Part shown: one piece after another, positions 50,945 through 60,699 of the stretch | How positions within the stretch are numbered: position 1 is the stretch's first letter | Layout: each line of letters starts with the position of its first letter | From: an uncultured Pseudomonadota bacterium | GTDB lineage: Bacteria; Bdellovibrionota_C; UBA2361; CALMIO01 | Assembly: GCA_937864035.1 (NCBI GenBank) | Contig: CALMIO010000003.1 | Span: 202,673 to 266,672 of the forward strand | Direction of reading: 5' to 3' | Length of the DNA stretch: 64,000 nt | Notes under the pieces: generated by a model | Told to the model about the DNA's origin: nothing | Database searches by the model: none | Seen by the model: the letters and a program-made list of their open reading frames with translations, nothing else | Position numbers and translations under genes: made by a program

Positions 50945-52534
50945 TTAATCGTATTCTCCAAATACAGATCGCAAGACATCGGAAATCTCCCCTAAAGTTG
51001 CTTGATTTTTGGCGGCCAAGATTATTTGATCGACCAAGTTTCCGTTTTTTTTGAGGCTAGCGGCGTCGCACAGGGAGTCAAGAGCAGAGTTTGTTTTATG
51101 CAAATCTCGTTTCTGTTTATATTCTGCTAGCCGTTTAATTTGAGCGTTTTCGATGGCGGGATCGATAGTCATAATTTGGGTTTCAAGTTGCTGTTGATTT
51201 TTGAATTGATTAACTCCAACCTGAATTCTACTTCCTTCTTCAATCTCTTTTTGGTATTGGTAAGCTTCTTTTTCGATCTCTTTTTGTGGTATTTCTAATT
51301 CAATTGCTTTGAACATTCCACCGATATTATCTATCTCTTCAATTTTTTTAAAAACTGCTTGTTCTATTTCGGTTGTTAAACTTTCTATAACATAAGAACC
51401 AGCCAAAGGATCTATGTAGTCGGCGATGCCTGTTTCGTAGGCTATGATTTGTTGGATGCGGAGGGCGTTTTCTGCGCTTTCGCTGGTTGGGAGTCCTAAG
51501 GCTTCGTCGTAGGCGTTAGTGTGCAAGGACTGGGTGCCTCCTAGGATGGCGGCTAAGGCTTCGCAGGTTGTTCTGGTTATGTTGTTTAATGGTTGTTGAG
51601 CTGTCAGCGAACTGCCGGCGGTTTGGGTATGGAAGCGGAGGATTTCGGATTCTTTTTTGCGCGCTTTGAAACGTTCGCGCATAATTTTAGCCCAGATTTT
51701 GCGGGCGGCTCTGAATTTGGCGATCTCTTCAAAAAAGTCGATGTGGCAGTTAAAGAAAAAAGCTAAGCGTGGAGCGAAGTCGTCAATTTTCAGGCCTGCT
51801 TTGAGGGCGGCTCCGACATAGGTGATGGCGTTAGCGAAGGTGAAGGCAAGTTCTTGGACGGCGTTACTGCCGGCTTCTCTGATATGGTAGCCGGAGATGC
51901 TTATTGTGTTCCAGAGGGGCATGTTTTGTGAGCAAAATTTAAAAATATCGGTGGTGATTCTGAGGGCGGCTGTTGGGGGGTAGATGTAGGTTCCGCGGGC
52001 TATGTATTCTTTGAGGAGGTCGTTTTGGATGGTGCCGCGCAGGTTAGAGCATTTGATATTATTTTTTTCAGCGACGATTAGGAGGAAGGCTAGCAGGATG
52101 GCGGCGGTTGAGTTGATGGTCATTGAGATTGAGATTTTATCGAGTGGGAGATCTTTTAGCAGGATTTCCATATCTTCGGTGGTGCTGATGGCGACGCCGA
52201 CTTTGCCGACTTCGCCGCGGGCGTTTGGGTGGTCGCTATCTTTGCCCATTTGGGTGGGGAGATCGAAGGCGACGCTAATTCCTGTGCCTCCGTTTTTTAG
52301 AAGATCATGAAAACGTTTGTTAGTTTCTTCGGCGGAGCCGAAACCGGCGTATTGGCGCATGGTCCAGAGTTTTGAGCGGTACATTTGTGGGTGGATGCCG
52401 CGGGTGTATGGGTATTCTCCCGGTTTTGTTGGCGAGTCGAGGATATCGTTTGGGGTGTAGAGTTCTTTAATCTTAAAGTCTGAGAATGTTTTGAAGAGTT
52501 TTTTTCTTGTTTGGGTATTTTTATTGTCGGGCAT
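50945..52534 (-). CDS. mcmA: Methylmalonyl-CoA mutase large subunit, catalytic domain only
   Basis: A 529-residue TIM-barrel mutase domain. The N-terminal YTPNDILDSPTKPGEYPYTRGIHPQMYRSKLWTMRQYAGFGSAEETN is the conserved methylmalonyl-CoA mutase start, followed by FDLPTQMGKDSDHPNARGEVGKVGVAIST. Residues in GSSLTAQQPLNNITRTTCEALAAILGGTQSLHTNAYDEALGLPT match the substrate region. It ends without the C-terminal B12-binding domain. In archaea and some bacteria this domain is a separate small protein, so a partner gene is expected elsewhere. It interconverts methylmalonyl- and succinyl-CoA; isobutyryl- or ethylmalonyl-CoA specificity cannot be excluded. Confidence 0.9.
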   Translation of the reverse strand: MPDNKNTQTRKKLFKTFSDFKIKELYTPNDILDSPTKPGEYPYTRGIHPQMYRSKLWTMRQYAGFGSAEETNKRFHDLLKNGGTGISVAFDLPTQMGKDSDHPNARGEVGKVGVAISTTEDMEILLKDLPLDKISISMTINSTAAILLAFLLIVAEKNNIKCSNLRGTIQNDLLKEYIARGTYIYPPTAALRITTDIFKFCSQNMPLWNTISISGYHIREAGSNAVQELAFTFANAITYVGAALKAGLKIDDFAPRLAFFFNCHIDFFEEIAKFRAARKIWAKIMRERFKARKKESEILRFHTQTAGSSLTAQQPLNNITRTTCEALAAILGGTQSLHTNAYDEALGLPTSESAENALRIQQIIAYETGIADYIDPLAGSYVIESLTTEIEQAVFKKIEEIDNIGGMFKAIELEIPQKEIEKEAYQYQKEIEEGSRIQVGVNQFKNQQQLETQIMTIDPAIENAQIKRLAEYKQKRDLHKTNSALDSLCDAASLKKNGNLVDQIILAAKNQATLGEISDVLRSVFGEYD

Positions 52535-52620
52535 AGTTTATGAGAACAAGTGATTTAAGGTTAATTATATTTGATTATAGTTAAATACACTAGGAAATCT
52601 TTTTCGAGAGTGGCGGGGCG

Positions 52621-52735
52621 AGTGTTATTAGTGTTGGTTGGTATGTGGATTAGCGCTGTGAGGGATATTGGTTTTTCTTTTGCTTACTTTGCTTTTTTTC
52701 TAAAAAGAAAGAAAGCGGGCTCTAGAGAGGGGTTG
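52621..52735 (+). repeat. Tandem palindromic repeat, unit A
   Basis: 115-base unit from AGTGTTATTAG through GAGGGATATTGG to the AAAAAGAAAGAAAGC arm. The most diverged of the three in its first third. The palindrome is imperfect here. Confidence 0.85.
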
Positions 52736-52852
52736 AGTGTTATTAGTTTTTTAGTTGGTATGTAGATATCGGCTGTGAGGGATATTGGTTTTTCTTTTGC
52801 TTACTTTGCTTTTTTTCTAAAAAGAAAGAAAGCGGGCTCTAGAGAGGGGTTG
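52736..52852 (+). repeat. Tandem palindromic repeat, unit B
   Basis: 117-base unit, nearly identical to unit A after its first ~45 bases and to unit C in its first ~90. Ends AGAGAGGGGTTG. The palindrome is imperfect (GCTTTTT/AAAAAG core). Confidence 0.88.
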
Positions 52853-52950
52853 AGTGTTATTAGTTTTTTAGTTGGTATGTAGATATCGGTTGTGAGGGAT
52901 ATTGGTTTTTCTTTTGCCTACTTTTCTTTTTTTCTAAAAAGAAAAGTAGG
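52853..52950 (+). repeat. Tandem palindromic repeat, unit C, at the 3' end of rnpB
   Basis: The unit ends in a perfect palindrome: arms 52917-52931 and 52936-52950 (CCTACTTTTC core) around TTCT. It begins exactly beyond the rnpB 3' pairing, so on the minus strand the hairpin is downstream of RNase P RNA and could act as its terminator or processing boundary. It matches copy D at 34399-34499 with a compensated base pair in the stem. Confidence 0.88.
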
Positions 52951-52957
52951 TAGCATA

Positions 52958-53408
52958 GAGGAGTTAAGTTTGTAAGCGGGATTCTGTTGCTCTTGGTTAC
53001 TTGATAAAGGGTTATTTTTTCAAGTAAGTTTTGAGCGGCGATCATTCATCTAGCCTAAGCCTTACGGTTTAGGTCGAGCGACGTTTTTGGCAGAAAGATT
53101 TAGCCAAGGCTAGCTTTTAACTTTCTTCCGTTGTCTTGCTCCGGCTGGGGTTTACCAAGTTTGGCGTCTCCGTCAAACTAGTGAGCTCTTACCTCACTTT
53201 TTCACTTTTTGCTTTTTTCGCTCCTTGCGGAGAGAATTTTAGCAACCTTCTTCTCTGTGGCACTTTCCAGATGGTCGCCCATTGCTGCTGTTAGCAGCCA
53301 GCCTGCCTTTATGGAGTCCCGACTTTCCTCTCGTGGTTTTCTTTAATAACCTTGATATAAGAAACAAGGCATAGTTTTACCACCAGCGATCGCCCACTTA
53401 GCTCCTCT
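52958..53408 (-). ncRNA. rnpB: RNase P RNA
   Basis: Bacterial type RNase P RNA, the catalytic RNA that trims tRNA 5' leaders. The conserved core is visible on the minus strand: the P4 5' strand with GAGGAAAGTCGGGACTCC (53330 down), a 3' core with CCTAGATGAATGATCGCC (53054 down) and the terminal ACAGAATCCCGCTTAC (52987 down). The P1 stem pairs the 5' and 3' ends (GAGGAGCTAAG with CTTAACTCCTC), and the pairing can be extended into the last codons of the upstream zinc-ribbon gene. Ends are estimates. The adjacent palindromic repeat unit C may be the terminator. Confidence 0.93.
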
Positions 53409-54171
53409 ATGCTACCGGCTTATTTGCTATAGTTAGCTCGTTATTGACGAGAGCGGTAGCCAGTTCAGCGCTAATTAATATTCTACCACAACCGCTGCAT
53501 TTTACCAACTGGTCGCCCTTTGTTATAAGCATCATATTTTGGGGGGATATTTTCATAAAGCAGATGGTGCAGGCATTATTGTTTAGGCTAACGACTGGAT
53601 TGAAATCGATCTTTTCTCGGACTCGTTCGTAGATTTGGAGAAGTTTTTGGTCAATATTTGAAGCAAGTTGGTTTCTTTTGGCGAGGCATTGTTGTTCGCG
53701 TTGGTTGAGGTTGGTTAAGGTGTCTTGTTGTTCGGAGGCGATTTGGTTGTTTTGGGTTTTGAGTGCGATGAGTTTAGTTTCGGTAGCGGCAGTTTGTTTT
53801 TCGAGTTCATCAATTTGCAAAAGAGATTTAATAAGTTGTTCTTCTTGGAGTTTTAGTTGGCGGGCGGCGTGTTCGATCTCTTTATTGGCGGCTTCTTGTA
53901 GTTTGTAATTGCCCAAGGTTGAGGTGGCTTTTCGTCTGGCGATTAGTTTGGCGTCTTCGTCTCGAATACGGTGTTCTTCTTTTTGATAGGTGAATTTTTT
54001 TTCTTTAAGGATAGTTGTTTGGCTATTGAACTCGGTTTGAAGTTTTGCCAAGGCGTCCGCGATATTTTTGGCTTTTTGTTCGAATTGGAGGCGTTCGTTT
54101 CTGATTCTGGCTATTTGGGAATCGATTTGGCTTAAGTTGTAGATCTCTTTTAGTAGGTTAGGAACGTTCAT
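53407..54171 (-). CDS. Coiled-coil protein with C-terminal C4 zinc ribbon (DUF164/CT398-type)
   Basis: A 254-residue protein. Residues about 10-180 form a long coiled coil (rich in Lys, Glu, Gln, Leu), and the C-terminus carries a C4 zinc ribbon with CTIC (201-204) and CSGC (225-228). This is the layout of the DUF164 family, of which CT398 of Chlamydia and HP0958 (FlgZ) of Helicobacter are members. CT398 binds RNA polymerase sigma54 and secretion components; HP0958 binds flagellar mRNA and sigma54. Function here is not known. The stop codon lies within the extended P1 pairing of rnpB, which follows at once. Confidence 0.85.
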   Translation of the reverse strand: MNVPNLLKEIYNLSQIDSQIARIRNERLQFEQKAKNIADALAKLQTEFNSQTTILKEKKFTYQKEEHRIRDEDAKLIARRKATSTLGNYKLQEAANKEIEHAARQLKLQEEQLIKSLLQIDELEKQTAATETKLIALKTQNNQIASEQQDTLTNLNQREQQCLAKRNQLASNIDQKLLQIYERVREKIDFNPVVSLNNNACTICFMKISPQNMMLITKGDQLVKCSGCGRILISAELATALVNNELTIANKPVA

Positions 54172-54470
54172 AAAGAGCAGCGGATGACAAAAGAGGGAGT
54201 TTGTGGTTGATGGTTGTGTTAAGGCAACAATCTAATTCCACGACGGAGTATTTATAACAGATAGCAGAGAGGTTTAAAAGTGATTGGGTGGGTTTTTTAA
54301 GGGTTTGCTTAAAATAATAAGTTTTTGGAATGTTCTATTGGTTCAATATTAGGAAAAACAGAAAAATTGGCTTTAGTGGTTTGTTATCTTTGAAAAAAGG
54401 CTCTCTGCCAATAGAGTTTATTGGCAGAGAGCCTAAGAGGCTTTTTTAAGGGAGAGTCTCTTTAATTATT
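54172..54470. other. Intergenic region between zinc-ribbon and SdrD-like genes
   Basis: 299 bases without a gene. It contains the strong terminator at 54398-54434. The rest is AT-rich and featureless to me; a promoter for the zinc-ribbon/rnpB transcript should lie here. Confidence 0.6.
54390..54434 (-). terminator. Rho-independent terminator of the SdrD-like gene
   Basis: Perfect 16-bp arms (54398-54413 and 54419-54434, starting AGGCTCTCTGCC) with a 5-base loop. On the minus strand, downstream of the stop at 54471, the stem is followed by a run of six T. A shorter T run follows on the plus strand too, so it may work in both directions. Confidence 0.88.
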
Positions 54471-55991
54471 TTAATTAAGAGATCTCCTGAGCGCTCTTAG
54501 CGCTTTTATCGCCCGAGCCTTTTGCGGATTAGAGAATTGTGCCAACAATGTGCGGATGGCTATTCTGGCAGATTGCCCTAACTTTAATATATTAGCGCCT
54601 TGGATCAGATTAAATTTACCTACATTGTTGCGGATATACTGCAACATATTATTGCTAGCGTTGCGTAGCGCTGTCTTTTGCTTAGCGGAAGAGGATCTTA
54701 ACAAAGCGAGCACTCTGTAGTGATTATTCGAGATCAATTTTCGAAGCTCGTCATTATAGTCGATTGGTGGTGTTGTAGTAAGACCGCCATCTATCGTCAA
54801 ATTATCGTTCAAACCATCAAAAGTAAAAACATCGGTTTTAAAGTCGCTATTAATATCGCTATCTTTAGCGGCATCGCCACCCTGTCCTTTGGGGCTTACT
54901 AAAAATGGCACGCCGGAAGCAGAAGAGACTTGCAGATAGTAAGAGCCGGAAGCAAGGTAACTGAATTGGTAGTTACCTGAGGAGTTTGTCGTGCGGCTTG
55001 CGAGCAGTAAACCGGCATTGCTATATATATCCACCTTAATACCGTTTAGACCCGGTTCTCCAACATCTTGAACGCCGTTGCCATTAGTATCAAACCAGAT
55101 AAAATCTCCGATTGCTTTACGCGGTGATGAGTCAAGAGATGGCCAGTTAACTATTTGGCCTAGTTGTTGTTCATTCAGGTCATTAAAGGCCATAGCGGAA
55201 AGGAATAATTTATCAATGTTGCTAAAGATTTCGACGCCATTTGTTGAATCGCTTAAACTGCTACTAAGCTGACCAAAAATTATGACATAACGAGTTTGAC
55301 CTGCGGGAACAGTAAAATCATATTGAACATTCAGGCCATCACCTGAATAATTCAAAGAGGTATAGGCGGGATTACCAACAAAGCTAGAACTGCCAAAAAC
55401 CATTGTTACTGGAGGATCGTAGAGGGGGGCTACCGCATTATCGGCAGTTATAACCCAAAAATCGTTATTATCTATTGTTAGATCGCCGCTACTTGTAGCC
55501 ACGGTAGTTGTGTCACCATCGGAACCAAGATTTCCACCTGTTATTACCTGAACATTTTGGTCTGCCACCCCATTATTTGTGATTTTAAGAAGGCTGCGTA
55601 CGGTTGGAAGACCGTTTACTGGGTTAGTGAAAAAAAGATATTGCTGTTGCGCCATCAAATCACTGCCAATATCAATTTGATCACTTGTAAATTTTTTACC
55701 AGCGGTTGTGTAATCAGTTACAAAATCAGAGGAATCTACTGAACCACCGACATCAAAAAGGGTTCCGTTAATCGTAAAGCTAAACATACCATCATAGGCA
55801 TCGTTAAGACCCATAAAGCTGGCATCAGCTAACCTAAAGCCATCACTAGAGTTACTATATAAATATGTCCAGCTAGCTCCACCAGCTGAAATTTCATTTA
55901 TAGGAAGAGTAGCGGGAGCAGCTATAAGTTTATTGCATAACAGCAAAGCAAAGCAGATTGAAAGAAGAGTTAACAATAGAGATTGTTTCAT
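54471..55991 (-). CDS. Secreted protein with SdrD B-type domain
   Basis: A 506-residue exported protein with a classical signal peptide (residues 1-24, SLLLTLLSICFALLLC, cut near AAPAT). Residues about 290-400 form an SdrD B/Cna B-type domain: IGDFIWFDTNGNGVQDVGEPGLNGIKVDIYSNAG and TNSSGNYQFSYLASGSYYLQV are hallmarks, with calcium-binding-like DTNGNGVQD. The N-terminal half is beta-rich and of unknown type. The last 90 residues are helical and basic. There is no LPXTG sorting motif, as expected for a Gram-negative; the way it is held at the surface is unknown. A strong terminator follows. Confidence 0.82.
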   Translation of the reverse strand: MKQSLLLTLLSICFALLLCNKLIAAPATLPINEISAGGASWTYLYSNSSDGFRLADASFMGLNDAYDGMFSFTINGTLFDVGGSVDSSDFVTDYTTAGKKFTSDQIDIGSDLMAQQQYLFFTNPVNGLPTVRSLLKITNNGVADQNVQVITGGNLGSDGDTTTVATSSGDLTIDNNDFWVITADNAVAPLYDPPVTMVFGSSSFVGNPAYTSLNYSGDGLNVQYDFTVPAGQTRYVIIFGQLSSSLSDSTNGVEIFSNIDKLFLSAMAFNDLNEQQLGQIVNWPSLDSSPRKAIGDFIWFDTNGNGVQDVGEPGLNGIKVDIYSNAGLLLASRTTNSSGNYQFSYLASGSYYLQVSSASGVPFLVSPKGQGGDAAKDSDINSDFKTDVFTFDGLNDNLTIDGGLTTTPPIDYNDELRKLISNNHYRVLALLRSSSAKQKTALRNASNNMLQYIRNNVGKFNLIQGANILKLGQSARIAIRTLLAQFSNPQKARAIKALRALRRSLN

Positions 55992-56181
55992 AAAAAATTT
56001 AAAGAAAAATCATATAAAGAAATTTTGACAAGAAGAAAGCGTAGGTCCTTTATAAGTCAAAGGCTCTTGAAGTGTCAATAAAGTATTATTGATTATTCTA
56101 AAAATCAATTTCTATCAAACGCTGTTTTGCTGTTGAGAATAGAAAGGGATGAGAGCTGAAGCCGCTCTTTGTTTTTATTGA

Positions 56182-58221
56182 TTACTTTAAAAAAGTATTT
56201 TCTAAGGTAGTTAAATATCGGGTGATCATGTTGTTGATGCTTTGACGGCTTTCCCGTCTTTCCCGACCTTTATTAATCTCATCAGATGAAAATCCGAGTA
56301 TGCGTAAGGCTTCCGAAGGGTCTTTAACAACAACTTGCGTAAGCTCAGAAATGCCTAGTCGGGGATTGAAAAATTTCATATAGATTCGAGTTTCGTAAAG
56401 ATCAATAAAAGCATTCACGAACTCTTCTCGCGCCCGACCTTCCATTGAATTAAGCCACTTTTCCTTTGGTGATTTATTGGGATCGATCAAGCGAGTTGTG
56501 ACTTTAACGTTGTATTCATTTGATAATCTCTGGAGGTATTCTTCAAAAAAACCTTTTAGCTTATGCTTTACCACATCTTTACCTTTCTCTTCGCTCAAAG
56601 TATAACCGGTAAATATAAGTTTTTTGTACTGCCGAACTGTGTCCAATTCCTCTGCGGTAGTCTCCATTTGAAAAGAGAGTCGGGCCGCGACTAACTCGCC
56701 TAAATTGCGTGGATCAAATATTTTATCTCGCCGGAAATTTGGTTTACAAACCTCCTGATCAAAAACATAGGCTTGCCGGAGAGCCACGCCAATACCTCTT
56801 TCAGAGCGTGCGAATTCTCGGGCTATCATTAAGTGGAAAAGAAGGACTCTGTGAAAGCGCAGGGCTTTTTCGTGTAAATTTAAATTACGATTTTTAATTT
56901 GGCTGTCAAACTCCTTATTAAACGAGTAAAAATCACGTGCCTCTACCAAAAGAAAGCGATGAGCGGCTATTATCTTAGCGCCAAGCGGAGACGTTTCAGC
57001 GATTTTTTTCTTGCGTCCATCTCGATCGGTCAACATCTCTAAAGGGTCTATCGAAAGAGCTTGTTCAAGTTCATTAATGTTTTTTAGTTCTTCTCTACTT
57101 AAATAAATTTTGGCGATTAGCTTGCAGATCTGACTGCGAGCTTCACCAGAGAGTTTTTTCTCAACGAAAGCGTTAGCAAACTTGTTGATTATTAAATCAA
57201 AAGCATCATCAAGAAATTGATCAGCTTGACGAGGATTGGTTTTTGTTATTTTGCCACTTTCATCATGAGCAAAACCGTAAGCCAGCAAAGCATCAACTAC
57301 ACAATTAAGTTCAACAAAATCTTCTTCTAAGTAAAAACAATCTTGTCTCGCCAAGATATAAGTTAATTTCTCTTTGAGGGCAACTATAAATCCACCTCCA
57401 GTGCCACGCAAAGCATTGTAACCAACAAGATTCGGAGCGGCGACCATGGCAAATTGTTCTCCCCAACGTGGCTTGTTAAAATAGATCAAAAAGTCATTAT
57501 TATGTTTAAAATAAACATTCAAAGCGCGTTCAAACGATTCTGGATAATGTTTATAATAAACCGAGTACCCGGATAACAAATTCCTCGCGTAACCTTGAAG
57601 ATTGGCGCACATCTCTATGGTGAGTCGATTAGCCTTCGGATCTCTTCTGGCGGCTGATACTTTTTCGCAAATTTGATCAAGAACCTCCATTACGGCCGTG
57701 TCAAAATTCTCCAATGTCTCTTTAGGGAAATTCTTAATTTGATCGGGACAAACATAGCAACCGCGACCAAAAATTTGGCAAATTATCAACATTGTTTCTA
57801 GAGAGATATCATTAGATTCAATCAGTTTTTTAAGTTCTTTTAATTTTATGGTTGTCTCTGGCAAAGTCTTTAATCCATCAAGAGTGATTGGTTGTGGTTT
57901 AGGATAAGTAGCGTCAAGATAACAAACTATCGGATCGCTTTGCGGCGAAGACTTATTCGGCAGACGAACAAACCCTAAATTTTGCCGAGGTTGCAGGATA
58001 TCATTTTTTTTAACAAGCGGGTTTGGTCTGGAATTTTGGTTATTAGACTGATCTGGAGACGCCGGAGGATCTCCGGCCGCAAGTCCTATCGCACACAGGC
58101 TAGGCAAGGCGCAAGCGGAGATGATAGAGATTATTCTTTTAACGCCGCTAACTTCTGTTTGAACAGCGCCTTGAGCCGCGGCTTGATTAACAACTTGCCG
58201 ATCAACTGCGCTTGGCGGCAT
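56182..58221 (-). CDS. Large uncharacterised protein, predicted exported or membrane-tethered
   Basis: A 679-residue protein of no family that I recognise. Residues about 28-50 (IISIISACALPSLCAIGLAAG) are hydrophobic and may be an internal signal or anchor, after a 27-residue polar N-terminus. Residues 50-80 are Pro/Asn/Ser rich. The rest is largely helical with alternating charged segments such as KLKELKKLIESNDISLETML and RSQICKLIAKIYLSREEL, and ends in a Lys/Arg/Glu-rich region. It is monocistronic, between the SdrD-like gene and aconitase. A surface or effector role is possible only by analogy with neighbours. Confidence 0.6.
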   Translation of the reverse strand: MPPSAVDRQVVNQAAAQGAVQTEVSGVKRIISIISACALPSLCAIGLAAGDPPASPDQSNNQNSRPNPLVKKNDILQPRQNLGFVRLPNKSSPQSDPIVCYLDATYPKPQPITLDGLKTLPETTIKLKELKKLIESNDISLETMLIICQIFGRGCYVCPDQIKNFPKETLENFDTAVMEVLDQICEKVSAARRDPKANRLTIEMCANLQGYARNLLSGYSVYYKHYPESFERALNVYFKHNNDFLIYFNKPRWGEQFAMVAAPNLVGYNALRGTGGGFIVALKEKLTYILARQDCFYLEEDFVELNCVVDALLAYGFAHDESGKITKTNPRQADQFLDDAFDLIINKFANAFVEKKLSGEARSQICKLIAKIYLSREELKNINELEQALSIDPLEMLTDRDGRKKKIAETSPLGAKIIAAHRFLLVEARDFYSFNKEFDSQIKNRNLNLHEKALRFHRVLLFHLMIAREFARSERGIGVALRQAYVFDQEVCKPNFRRDKIFDPRNLGELVAARLSFQMETTAEELDTVRQYKKLIFTGYTLSEEKGKDVVKHKLKGFFEEYLQRLSNEYNVKVTTRLIDPNKSPKEKWLNSMEGRAREEFVNAFIDLYETRIYMKFFNPRLGISELTQVVVKDPSEALRILGFSSDEINKGRERRESRQSINNMITRYLTTLENTFLK

Positions 58222-58404
58222 TACACAACCTCAATTCGGATCCAAACAAATGATCCATTTAACTACAAAGGAAAAACACCATCAAATTTCCTTTTAGCAA
58301 TATTTAAAGAGCAGGTCAAGTAAAATCGACGGGTTAATGTCGATTTTTGAAAAAACGTTGCTCCCGCGCAAATCCCGGTAAAAGAGGGATGAGGGATGAT
58401 TGAA

Positions 58405-60699
58405 TTACTTAGGGCGCAAAGTATTAAGCGCCGAGCCAGCCTTAAACCATTCAATTTGTTCGGCAGTCAAGCGGTGTTCAAGACCATATTCGGCGACTGT
58501 TCCCTCTGGAGTGGATATTTTTAGAGTTAATCGGGAATTCGGCGCCAACTCTTTTAAACCAATTATACTTAAACGATCTTCCTCTCCTATTTTATCGTAA
58601 GTGGCAGGCTCCTGAAAGCGAAGAGGCAAAATTCCCTGCTTAATCAGATTAGTTTCATGGATTCTGGCAAAACTTTTGACGATTACCGCGCGGCAACCTA
58701 AATAACGGGGCGACATCGCCGCGTGTTCGCGCGAAGAACCTTCGCCATAATTTTCATCGCCAATCACAACCCACTCTACCCCTTCTGCCTTGTAATATTT
58801 AGCGATCTCTGGAAAGGCAACTCCTCTTTCTCCGGTCAAAACATTAAGACCCTTACCCGTTTCACCGGTGTAAGCGTTAATCGCCCCAATAAACATGTTG
58901 TTAGATATATTAGCCAGATGACCGCGATATTTGAGCCATGGTCCAGCTTGGGAGATATGATCGGTGGTACATTTACCTTTAGCTTTAAGCAGAACTGGCA
59001 AGTTTAAGATGTCGTTTCCGTCCCATGGGGCAAAAACCTCAAGCAAAGATAACCTATCCGATTTTGGATCGATGTTAACCTCGAGTTTGCGCCGCTCCGC
59101 AATTGGGATTTCGCCAGAGATAAAACCGGCACGGCTAAAAACAAACCCAGATGGCGGCAGTTCCTCGCCACGAGGTGGCACAAAGCGAAATTCCAACTTG
59201 CCATCTTCTTTGTTGATCGCGTCGCTAAGTGGATTAAATGAAAGCTTGCCGGCGAAAGCGACGGCTGTCACGAGCTCAGGCGAACCGATAAAGGCGGCTG
59301 TTTCCGGATTGCCATCATTGCGTTGTTTAAAATTTCTGTTAAAACTGGTAATAATCGTATTTTTTTCTCCTTTTTTTATATCACTACGATTCCACTGACC
59401 GATACAAGGGCCGCAAGCATTAGCAAGCACAGTAGCTCCTACATCAGTAAAAATCTTCAGAAAACCATCCCGTTCGATAGTTTTGAAAATCTGCTCCGAA
59501 CCGGGTGTTACAAGAAGCGGAATTTTTGTTTTTAATCCCGCCTCCAGAGCTTGCTTGGCAACGTTGGCGGCGCGCGCTATGTCTTCATAGCTGGAGTTAG
59601 TACAACTTCCGATCAGGGCATAACGAATATCATCGTCATAATCGTTTTCAGCGACAGCGGTTTTCATTTCGGAAACAGAACGCAGAAGATCTGGGGTGTG
59701 CGGACCAACCCAACTAGGTTGCAACTGATTAAGATCAATTTCATAATATTCATCATAAAATTGAGATGGATTCTGAGCGGTTTCTGGATCGGCGCGCAAA
59801 TGCTCTTTTGCAGCCGCCGCCAAATCGGCAATATCCCCTCTTTCGGTGGCGCGCAAATAAGAGAGCATCTTTTCATCTAGCGGAAACACTGAGGTTGTCG
59901 CTCCAAGCTCTGCTCCCATATTTGTAATTGTCCCTTTGCCGGTACAACTGATGCTTTCGGCGCCATCGCCGAAATATTCTATAATTTTGCCTGTTCCTCC
60001 CTGCACCGTTAGCATGCCAGCAACTTTCAAAATAACATCTTTCGGCGAAGCCCAGCCGGAGAGTTTACCTTTCAATTTAATGCCGACAATTTTCGGCGCC
60101 AACAAGCGCCAAGCGGCTCCGGCCATAACGTCAACCGCGTCAGCGCCGCCAACGCCAATGGCGATCATGCCCAGACCACCAGCATTTGGGGTGTGAGAAT
60201 CGGTTCCGATCATCAAGCCCCCCGGAAAAGCGTACTGTTCTAAAACCACCTGATGAATAATACCCGACCCCGGCTCCCAGAAACCTATGCCATACTTTGC
60301 TGAAACGCTCCGCAAAAAATCATAGACCTCTTTATTGTCATCAAGCGCCCGCAAAAGATCTTTTTTCGATCCAACTTGAGCTTGAATCAAATGATCGCAG
60401 TGAACAGTGGTTGGCACGGCGACCGTTTCTTGGGCGGTGACCATAAACTGGAGGAGAGCCATCTGGGCAGTTGCATCCTGCATCGCCACTCGATCAGGGC
60501 GCAACACAAGATGTGTTTTACCCCTCTCTGGCAAAGTAAAAGATTTAACGGAACTATCAGCAGTAATTTCAGCTAAATGGGAATAAAGCAGTTTTTCGAC
60601 CAATGTTAGCGGGCGGCCAAAAACTGAACGAAGCTGTTCTATTTTTTTAGGAAGTTTATGGTAAAATTCATTAACTAATTGCAGATCTCTCTGTTCCAT
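58405..60699 (-). CDS. acnA: Aconitate hydratase, mitochondrial-type
   Basis: A 764-residue [4Fe-4S] enzyme that isomerises citrate to isocitrate in the TCA cycle. The three cluster cysteines are Cys366 (GSCTNSS), Cys429 and Cys432 (NACGPCIG); the 63 and 3 residue spacing is the same as in mitochondrial aconitase. The start MEQRDLQ leads to [14 protein letters not shown] and PTTVHCDHL. The swivel domain contains [17 protein letters not shown] with the conserved Ser-Arg. The length fits the mitochondrial-type (about 750-780) rather than the 890-residue AcnA or the AcnB form. acnA is used as a general symbol. Divergent from the CDGSH gene. Confidence 0.95.
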   Translation of the reverse strand: MEQRDLQLVNEFYHKLPKKIEQLRSVFGRPLTLVEKLLYSHLAEITADSSVKSFTLPERGKTHLVLRPDRVAMQDATAQMALLQFMVTAQETVAVPTTVHCDHLIQAQVGSKKDLLRALDDNKEVYDFLRSVSAKYGIGFWEPGSGIIHQVVLEQYAFPGGLMIGTDSHTPNAGGLGMIAIGVGGADAVDVMAGAAWRLLAPKIVGIKLKGKLSGWASPKDVILKVAGMLTVQGGTGKIIEYFGDGAESISCTGKGTITNMGAELGATTSVFPLDEKMLSYLRATERGDIADLAAAAKEHLRADPETAQNPSQFYDEYYEIDLNQLQPSWVGPHTPDLLRSVSEMKTAVAENDYDDDIRYALIGSCTNSSYEDIARAANVAKQALEAGLKTKIPLLVTPGSEQIFKTIERDGFLKIFTDVGATVLANACGPCIGQWNRSDIKKGEKNTIITSFNRNFKQRNDGNPETAAFIGSPELVTAVAFAGKLSFNPLSDAINKEDGKLEFRFVPPRGEELPPSGFVFSRAGFISGEIPIAERRKLEVNIDPKSDRLSLLEVFAPWDGNDILNLPVLLKAKGKCTTDHISQAGPWLKYRGHLANISNNMFIGAINAYTGETGKGLNVLTGERGVAFPEIAKYYKAEGVEWVVIGDENYGEGSSREHAAMSPRYLGCRAVIVKSFARIHETNLIKQGILPLRFQEPATYDKIGEEDRLSIIGLKELAPNSRLTLKISTPEGTVAEYGLEHRLTAEQIEWFKAGSALNTLRPK

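Noticed and set aside
52571-52765. 64-codon plus frame across repeat units A and B
   Set aside because: Its sequence is made by the repeats; the peptide reflects the repeat, not a gene.
52860-53045. 61-codon minus frame across rnpB 3' end and repeat unit C
   Set aside because: It lies within RNase P RNA and the repeat; used only as evidence for the repeat-encoded peptide.
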